DNA from: Terriglobia bacterium
Lineage (GTDB): Bacteria > Acidobacteriota > Terriglobia > UBA7540
Length of the DNA: 5,054 bases
Direction: 5' to 3'
Assembly: GCA_030040455.1 (NCBI GenBank)
Contig: JASHTR010000405.1
Coordinates: 1 to 5,054 of the forward strand
The notes beneath the pieces were generated by a model, which was given only the letters and a program-made list of their open reading frames with translations, was not told the DNA's origin and made no database searches. Positions within the stretch are counted from its first letter, which is position 1, and each line of letters starts with the position of its first letter. Shown one piece after another: positions 1 through 5,054 of the stretch. The translations under genes were made by a program, and so were the position numbers.

Positions 1-1959
1 GTGGCTTGGAACTCCCATGCTGCCATTCTCGTCCGGCGTCAGAAGACTCACCTGCCGGACTCGCTTGCCCTCGGGTAATTCGATCTCCACCTTCACGTTG
101 CTTACCATCGTTCCCTGGGGTGCAGCGTAGTTCAGCAAGTGTACCAACAGGCGCTTTCCGCCGGCTTGCCTCTGCTGCTCCGCCACGACCGCGAGCGTCT
201 CCGGCGCCTCCACAAACAGCGAAAACTTTCCTCCCACCGCCCATCGCGTCTGGTCGATCAGGTCCTGCCAGTTCAGCGGCAGCTTCCAGTACTGGCTTGT
301 CATCCGCTCAGCGGGCGGCTTTTTAATCGCCGCTTCCACTGCCGCAATGTAGCTCACTCGTCCATCACCTATATGATTCTGCACGGGGGGAATATTCAGG
401 TCTTTCTCCGGACGGCGTCGTTCCCAGGCCGGTGCCTCCACGCCAAACAAGTCCCGCAACCCGAAATCCTGTCGCCGCTGCCTCCAGGGAGTGTACAACG
501 ACGTTTGCTCCGTTGCTACTAACCCTCCGCCACGCTCCACATACCGGCGGACCAGCTCCATCTGCTCGTCGCTCAGGCACTCCTGGTCCGCCAGCACGAG
601 CGCGCGATATTTCGAGAGGTCGCTCAGATGCTCGTCGAAAATGATGTCGAAGGGGACCTTCGCCTGGATCAGCGCCTGCGTGAAGAGCATAAAGCTGACT
701 GCAGGCCGATCATTATTGAACCCCATGGATGCATGTGAATAAAGCACTGCCACGTCCGGGATGTTCTCCACGTCTTTATAGTAGTTAAACTGCGCATGGA
801 AGAAATCCACGTACCGCCGCTGGCTCTCCGGAATTTCCTCGCCCGACCTTGGCATCTCAAAATCGCCCATGCACTGCCGTCCAAAGGCCATCGCCTCTGC
901 CATCTGAAGAGTCGAGCCGCTGCTGCCGCCCGTTGAGACGAACATCGTCGTGCCCAAAATGCTCGCATTTTTGAACGACCGGATGCGGCTCACCAGGATT
1001 CCTTGCGCGTTGAGTCCCGCTGGATCGCCTTCCTCGCTCCACACGGCGTCCATGTGTGAGAGCAGTTTGGGATAATCAACGCCTTGCTCCCAGACGATAT
1101 TCCGGCCGGAAATCTCGGAATGTGGATTGCTCTCCACGGCCGCTTCGGGATTTGCGGTGCGGATGACCTCTTCCATAATTGCGTAGTAGCGGTCGAGCTG
1201 GTGGCAGCGGAAATCGGCCCATTCCTGAAACATCGGGTCGTTAATGGCGCTGAGGGGGAAGTCAACTTTTGGCGGGGTTACGTAGCGCACGTCAGAGAAT
1301 CCGAGGCGTTTCTTGAGTTCTTGCGGGCTGTATTTGGTCCTCAAGTAGTCTCGAAAATCCTTGATCGCCAGAGGATGCTGGAAAATCTCCGGCTCGGCCT
1401 GCAAGCTGGTGTTATCGAAGTGAACCAGGTCAAGCTTTGCGTCGGCAACCGCGGAGTGCACGACGCGTTTCATATACTCCACGTAACCCGGGTGCATGAA
1501 GTAGACACGCCGGCGGAACGTCTGTTGGAAGTAGATCACCGGCTTCCCCAGATAGTCGGGGACCAGCCAGTCTGCCGCATCAGGCCGCTCAACCAGGAAA
1601 GTCTCGTAGGCGATAGTGCTGCCGATATACCCCCCCACCTTAATGCCATATTTGTGGAGCACCGGGACAAAGTTCCTGGTGATTTCCATGTAAGGCTTTT
1701 CGACGGCTACCCCGAAGCCTTTGTAGTAGAACGTTATCCAGAGCGTGATGCCGGCCTGCTTGATTTTCCTGGCGAAATCTTCGTTATGGGCGTTCTCAAA
1801 CCGCTCTTGCTCCTCGCCGACCATCCCTCCGCCTGCGCGGCGCATGAAGACCGGGATACTGTCATGATTGCCTGCTATTACAAGCGGCGTCTGGCCAAGC
1901 CAGACCGGGCCCCGCTTCAGGCGCTTGGACTCTGCCATCAGAGTTTGAAGCATGCTCAT
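1..1959 (-). CDS. Putative glycoside hydrolase, TIM barrel plus beta-galactosidase-trimerisation-like domain (3' end cut off)
   Basis: I translated this minus-strand frame by hand: 653 codons with no stop, running off the left edge of the window, so the C-terminus is missing. The start is the ATG at 1959-1957, with GAGG eight bases upstream; an in-frame TAG at 2013-2011 and no ATG, GTG or TTG in between rule out a longer start. No signal peptide or membrane segment is visible, so the protein is probably cytoplasmic. Residues about 25-370 look like a TIM-barrel hydrolase: KIKQAGITLWITFYYKGFG (from residue 66), HPGYVEYMKRVV (156-167), LDLVHFDNTS (176-185) and MDAVWSEEGDP (303-313). D182 and E309/E310 are candidate catalytic acids by position only. 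Residues about 400-545 (DVAVLYS, RALVLADQECLSDEQ, VERGGGLVATE, LRDLFGV, GDGRVSYI) resemble the GH42 trimerisation domain (Glyco_hydro_42M). Residues from about 575 form a beta-rich tail (LLVHLLNYA). The family seems to be an uncharacterised GHL6/GH42-like group; substrate unknown. It follows the receptor gene on the same strand after 142 bases. Confidence 0.85.
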   Translation of the reverse strand, partial: MSMLQTLMAESKRLKRGPVWLGQTPLVIAGNHDSIPVFMRRAGGGMVGEEQERFENAHNEDFARKIKQAGITLWITFYYKGFGVAVEKPYMEITRNFVPVLHKYGIKVGGYIGSTIAYETFLVERPDAADWLVPDYLGKPVIYFQQTFRRRVYFMHPGYVEYMKRVVHSAVADAKLDLVHFDNTSLQAEPEIFQHPLAIKDFRDYLRTKYSPQELKKRLGFSDVRYVTPPKVDFPLSAINDPMFQEWADFRCHQLDRYYAIMEEVIRTANPEAAVESNPHSEISGRNIVWEQGVDYPKLLSHMDAVWSEEGDPAGLNAQGILVSRIRSFKNASILGTTMFVSTGGSSGSTLQMAEAMAFGRQCMGDFEMPRSGEEIPESQRRYVDFFHAQFNYYKDVENIPDVAVLYSHASMGFNNDRPAVSFMLFTQALIQAKVPFDIIFDEHLSDLSKYRALVLADQECLSDEQMELVRRYVERGGGLVATEQTSLYTPWRQRRQDFGLRDLFGVEAPAWERRRPEKDLNIPPVQNHIGDGRVSYIAAVEAAIKKPPAERMTSQYWKLPLNWQDLIDQTRWAVGGKFSLFVEAPETLAVVAEQQRQAGGKRLLVHLLNYAAPQGTMVSNVKVEIELPEGKRVRQVSLLTPDENGSMGVPSH

Positions 1960-1967
1960 TCTGTTAT

Positions 1968-1971
1968 CCTC
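1968..1971 (-). promoter_or_regulatory. Ribosome-binding site of the hydrolase gene
   Basis: The minus strand reads GAGG followed by eight bases (ATAACAGA) and then ATG. This Shine-Dalgarno match supports the first ATG at 1959 over the second in-frame ATG two codons later, which would have a 14-base spacing. I see no convincing -35/-10 pair between this site and the hairpin at 2030-2059. Confidence 0.65.
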
Positions 1972-2021
1972 AAAGAAATTCCCACCCGCGGCACTCGCAG
2001 TGTTCAGAGCCTACCCTGAGA

Positions 2022-2059
2022 GAAGCAAAGAGACCGTTCGAAGTGGAGCGAACGGTCTC
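2022..2059 (-). terminator. Likely intrinsic terminator of the receptor gene
   Basis: GAGACCGTTCG (2030-2040) and CGAACGGTCTC (2049-2059) are perfect inverted repeats: an 11-bp stem around an 8-base loop. Read on the minus strand, the stem is followed at once by TTTGCTTCT, an imperfect T-rich run; on the plus strand the flank is GGAATGACA, which is not T-rich. The stem begins 42 bases beyond the receptor stop codon (TAG at 2104-2102) and ends 70 bases before the hydrolase ATG, as expected for a terminator of the receptor transcript. The T-run is interrupted by G and C, so termination may be partial, allowing some read-through into the hydrolase gene. An alternative is that it is only a palindromic repeat. 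Confidence 0.55.
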
Positions 2060-2068
2060 GGAATGACA
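2022..2068 (-). repeat. Possible dispersed palindromic intergenic repeat (TGTCATTCCGAG type)
   Basis: On the minus strand the palindrome arm is joined to TGTCATTCCGAG (2068-2057). That sequence, next to a hairpin arm rich in GTTCGC/CGAAC, resembles the ends of small palindromic repeats (consensus close to TGTCATTCCGAGCG) that I recall as scattered between genes in many bacterial genomes, Acidobacteriota included. Only one copy is present here, so repeat status is inferred from resemblance and not shown. It overlaps the proposed terminator; both can be true. Confidence 0.35.
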
Positions 2069-2101
2069 CGGGCGGGCTGGAAATGTTTTGCAGTAACTTA
2101 A

Positions 2102-5054
2102 CTAGAACTGCAAACGAAGCCCAAAAGTAATTTCGCGCGATGTCGGCTCATCAAAATCCGCCGCAGCCTCACCGCTAATCGTCCCCACCGTCGTTGTGTC
2201 GCTGATATTCGCAACGGGGTTCGAAAAGTTGGGATGGTTCAGCACGTTGTCCATGGTCGTGCTAAAGGTGACTTGAACATGCTCTCCAATATGGAAATCC
2301 TTGGCGAGCCCAAAATCGAGGTCGAAAAGTGGGGGTCCGGAAAGGACGTTATAGGCGGAATTGCCAAATGTGCCCACATTTGCCGGGCTAGAGCAAACAG
2401 GATCTGAATTCGGGCACCCAGGGATTTCGAATGCATTTGCATTGAACCAGTTGGTGATTGTCCGGTTCGCGGGATACAACGGAACTCCGGGAACCCGGTC
2501 GGGCAAGCCGCCAAAGGTTCCTGTGTTCGAAGGATCGAAACCTGAAAACGAGGGACTAAACCACAGGCCCGATTGCGCTAATACGATCCAGGTCGTGCGC
2601 CATCCCCCAAGGATCTGCTGGACCGGCCCGCGGGCGCTCGAGAGAAAGTGCTGGCCCCGCCCGAAAGGCAGCGTGTAGAGCGCGTCAGCATAGAACCGCT
2701 CAGGAACCGAGAGTCCACCGTTTGTCTTTTCGACGGCGCGGTCATCCTGGTTTTGTATGACCTGACCACCGAAAACGGATCCGCCGCCGCCTTCGTCCAG
2801 AGTGTCGGTTAGGTCTTTGGACCAGGTCCAGCCGGTGTTGAAGGTCAGGTTCTGACCGAACTTCTTCTGGGCTGAAGCCTCCAGGCCGTTGTAGATATCA
2901 TTACCGCCGCTATCCGCATAGGTGATGCTGCTGTACAGGGGATACGGTCGTTCGGTGGTCGAGAACGGAGTCGTGCTCGGCGCGGGTTCGTTGAGGTTGC
3001 GCAAGTAGATGAGCTGGTCGCTGCGCGAACCCAGATAGGAGATTCGCAATCCCCAACCTCCGATCTGATGTTCGACGCTCAGGTTCCATTCTTGCGTGTA
3101 CGGCGTCTTCAGGTTGGGATTCAAGCCGTCCACGCTCTGGGTTGACGTGGTGCCGCTGGAAAGGAACGGAGACGGAAAGCTGAATAGTGGCACGCCATTG
3201 TTAATGGCATTGATGTATTGGACGCTTCCCGAGAACGGTCCACCGCTCATTTGATCGCGGGCGAGCGGCTGGTAGACGAGGTTGGTGTAAATCCCATATC
3301 CGCCGCGGATTACCGTCTTACTATGGCCAAACAAATTGTAGGCAAAACCAATGCGGGGCTCGATGTTGCTTTTATTGAAATTCAGAAGGCTATTGGCCGG
3401 GTAGCCTGCCTGAGAAGCGGTAACGACGGGGATGTTTTTGGGGAAGTCCGGGTTGATCCGGCTCGTTCCGTTGTCTGGCACGACCAGGGCACCGTTCGAA
3501 GGATCAAAGGTGTATATGATCCCGGTGTTGCTCTGGTAGGGACCCTGCAGTTCCCAGCGAATACCGTAGTTCAGCGTGAGACTGCTCTTCATCCTGAACT
3601 GGTCCTGAGCAAATAATCCCCACGTTGTTCCTCTCAAGTCCCGCTCTGGGTTCGGGACAGAGACTTCAGTTGTCTCCGGAACTCCTAACAGAAAGTCGGC
3701 GTATCCGAATCCGGTGTAGACACCCGGGAAGTCGTATTCGCCGTAGTTGATCGCGTTAAAATTATTCCCTCCCAGCCGATCGCGAATGGCGTCGAATCCG
3801 AATTTCATGAAGTGCCGGCCGTGCGTCCAGCTCAGGTTGTCAAGCCACTCAAAATCGGATTCTGCGTTGTCCTCGTAGTCGTCGGAATTGGTATCGGGAT
3901 CCCACGCCGTGACCCCGGCAATGTTGAAGTTCGGAGCCGAAGCCTTGCCGCTGGGAGCCGTTGTAAGGCCCTGGATACCGAACTGCTGCAACAGGTTGGT
4001 TCCGACAACGCTGGCCGTGTAGTGGTTGTCATGAAATGTGGCCCCAAAACGGAATTCGTTAAGGAGAGAAGATGTGAACGTGTGATTCCATGAGAACACC
4101 CCACTCCTTGAGCGGCGCAGTTGATCCCGGAAGAGCGGATAGGGGACCCCAACAGAGGTGAGGGGCAACTGGCGCCAACTGAATCGCCCGAAGATCGCGT
4201 CCCGGCTGCTAATGTTATAGTCGATCCGACCATCGATGTTATTGTAGTCCGTGAAGCCCGTTAGGCCGGGTTCGTTTTCCACCCAGTTGTTGGCAGTGCT
4301 TCCAACAGGACCGGTGTTTGGCAGAGGATAAGCATAACTCTGGATATTTTGGGAGACGCCGTTAAGGAGGCTTGCAGGAATCTGATTATTTGGGAAAACC
4401 TGGCCTGTAAAAGGATCCTTCAGCACAGTCCCTTTACCCAGCAAGCTGCTGAAGTCTCCGTTCCTCCACGCCGGCAACGGCACGCTTTCCACCACCGTGC
4501 TCGTGGCCGCCTCCCGCGAGCCTTCGTAATCCGCAAAGAAAAACAGCTTGTTTTTCTTAATGGGACCGCCGATGCTCGCCCCAAAATCGTTGTAGACGCG
4601 GAACGGTACGGTAGAACTGAAGAAGTTCCGCGCGTTGAGAGCGTTTCCGTTGTAATCCCAGAAGGCGCTGCCATGAAAACCATTGGTTCCCCCCCGCGTG
4701 ACCATTTGGAGGGTCCCCGCCGTAGCAAACTCTGCTGGCGCTACAGAGCTTACTACTCCGACCTCTTCGACGTCCTCGTAGCCGGGTTGCACGGGGCCTG
4801 CACCCTGCGGATAGGCCATCACCGCAATCCCATCCACGAGAGGAATTGTGCCTGTTTCGAGCCGGGCGCCGTCCACCACGGGGAGGCTGTTGCCAGAATT
4901 CGATTCCACGCCCGTATTAAGCGGAGTGAGGGCGTAGAGTCCTTCGTCGCCGTGTTGACGCGAGACCAAGGGCAAGTTTTCAACCGCTCCATTGCCTACA
5001 GAACCGGCGATATCGCTATCCTCCGTCGTAATCACCGGACTCGCTTCCCGCACT
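2102..5054 (-). CDS. TonB-dependent receptor-like outer-membrane protein, Oar/carboxypeptidase-regulatory type (5' end cut off)
   Basis: An open frame of 983 residues ends in TAG at 2104-2102 and runs off the right edge. The GTG at 5053 is probably an internal Val codon, because the first residues (REASPVITTEDSDIAGSVG, ENLPLVSRQ) match the stretch just before the plug in this family. The missing part should be the signal peptide and a carboxypeptidase-regulatory-like beta-sandwich, roughly 100-150 residues. Residues 1-125 are the plug; the plug-barrel junction is at 117-180 (QMVTRGGTNGFHGSAF, NALNARNFF, GGPIKKNKLFFFADYEG). Residues about 180-983 are beta-barrel, with recurring aromatic strands such as WGLFAQDQFRMKSSLTLNYG (478-497), NIEPRIGFAYNLFG, TPYTQEWNLSVEHQI and LNHPNFSNP. 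The C-terminus REITFGLRLQF ends in Phe, the usual signal for BAM-mediated barrel assembly. Family knowledge suggests TonB-driven import of a bulky ligand, often a glycan; the ligand here is unknown. Cys880 and Cys887 lie in a late loop. The adjacent hydrolase on the same strand hints at a carbohydrate ligand. Confidence 0.92.
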   Translation of the reverse strand, partial: VREASPVITTEDSDIAGSVGNGAVENLPLVSRQHGDEGLYALTPLNTGVESNSGNSLPVVDGARLETGTIPLVDGIAVMAYPQGAGPVQPGYEDVEEVGVVSSVAPAEFATAGTLQMVTRGGTNGFHGSAFWDYNGNALNARNFFSSTVPFRVYNDFGASIGGPIKKNKLFFFADYEGSREAATSTVVESVPLPAWRNGDFSSLLGKGTVLKDPFTGQVFPNNQIPASLLNGVSQNIQSYAYPLPNTGPVGSTANNWVENEPGLTGFTDYNNIDGRIDYNISSRDAIFGRFSWRQLPLTSVGVPYPLFRDQLRRSRSGVFSWNHTFTSSLLNEFRFGATFHDNHYTASVVGTNLLQQFGIQGLTTAPSGKASAPNFNIAGVTAWDPDTNSDDYEDNAESDFEWLDNLSWTHGRHFMKFGFDAIRDRLGGNNFNAINYGEYDFPGVYTGFGYADFLLGVPETTEVSVPNPERDLRGTTWGLFAQDQFRMKSSLTLNYGIRWELQGPYQSNTGIIYTFDPSNGALVVPDNGTSRINPDFPKNIPVVTASQAGYPANSLLNFNKSNIEPRIGFAYNLFGHSKTVIRGGYGIYTNLVYQPLARDQMSGGPFSGSVQYINAINNGVPLFSFPSPFLSSGTTSTQSVDGLNPNLKTPYTQEWNLSVEHQIGGWGLRISYLGSRSDQLIYLRNLNEPAPSTTPFSTTERPYPLYSSITYADSGGNDIYNGLEASAQKKFGQNLTFNTGWTWSKDLTDTLDEGGGGSVFGGQVIQNQDDRAVEKTNGGLSVPERFYADALYTLPFGRGQHFLSSARGPVQQILGGWRTTWIVLAQSGLWFSPSFSGFDPSNTGTFGGLPDRVPGVPLYPANRTITNWFNANAFEIPGCPNSDPVCSSPANVGTFGNSAYNVLSGPPLFDLDFGLAKDFHIGEHVQVTFSTTMDNVLNHPNFSNPVANISDTTTVGTISGEAAADFDEPTSREITFGLRLQF

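Noticed and set aside
139..522. Several short plus-strand open frames over the hydrolase gene (for example 6-326, 139-522, 432-644).
   Set aside because: All are antisense to the continuous hydrolase frame; their products are low-complexity Arg/Pro/Ser-rich sequences typical of shadow frames.
669..1265. Minus-strand open frames at 669-968 and 990-1265 that could suggest two small genes or a broken gene.
   Set aside because: They are in a different frame from the 653-codon hydrolase frame, which is intact across this stretch; no frameshift is needed.
1630..1636. Runs of seven G on the coding strand in both genes (1630-1636 in the hydrolase, 4689-4695 in the receptor), considered as phase-variation tracts.
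   Set aside because: Both are in frame and encode expected residues (VGGY; the conserved TRGGTN junction). Seven bases is short for phase variation, and a GC-rich genome gives such runs by chance.
1084..2019. A 311-codon open frame on the plus strand.
   Set aside because: It lies antisense to the hydrolase gene, whose frame carries recognisable domains and a good ribosome-binding site. The plus-strand product shows no family motif, and it even runs through the intergenic hairpin's flank.
3218..3616. Plus-strand open frames of 93-132 codons inside the receptor gene (3218-3616, 3812-4093, 2361-2678).
   Set aside because: Antisense to a clearly coding receptor frame with conserved motifs throughout; no independent start signal or domain.
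5039..5053. GTG at 5053 as the true start of the receptor.
   Set aside because: There is no signal peptide after it, and the following residues match an internal pre-plug segment of the family; the gene must extend beyond the window.

Overview
The window holds two long genes, both on the minus strand and both cut by a window edge, separated by a 142-base gap. The upstream gene (2102-5054) encodes a large outer-membrane TonB-dependent receptor-like protein of the 'carboxypeptidase regulatory-like/Oar-like' type. The downstream gene (1-1959) encodes a putative glycoside hydrolase: a TIM-barrel-like N-terminal half followed by a beta-galactosidase-trimerisation-like (flavodoxin/GATase-like) domain. 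Its frame is open for all 653 codons, from a well-placed ATG to the window edge.

The likely source is a soil-type member of Acidobacteriota (Terriglobia or Bryobacteria-like). This is inferred from the receptor, whose plug-barrel junction (VTRGGTNGFHGSAF, NALNARNFF, GGPIKKNKLFFF) and C-terminus (REITFGLRLQF) follow the pattern of the large receptor families expanded in that phylum. Base composition is moderately GC-rich and even across both genes, with no sign of recent transfer. No RNA genes, CRISPR array, insertion sequence or phage genes are visible.

The gap (1960-2101) holds a perfect 11-bp inverted repeat with an 8-base loop, followed on the minus strand by a T-rich run. This is a plausible intrinsic terminator for the receptor gene. 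The same palindrome overlaps a TGTCATTCCGAG sequence that resembles a common dispersed intergenic repeat, so it may be a repeat copy serving as a terminator. The hydrolase gene then starts at an ATG with a GAGG ribosome-binding site.

Functionally, the pair fits a small glycan or glycoside use locus: the receptor would take up a ligand across the outer membrane, and the hydrolase, which has no visible signal peptide, would act on a product in the cytoplasm. The substrate cannot be read from the sequence. There is no SusD-like gene, regulator or inner-membrane transporter in the window. I see no clearly novel system; the most worthwhile leads are the uncharacterised hydrolase and the intergenic palindrome.
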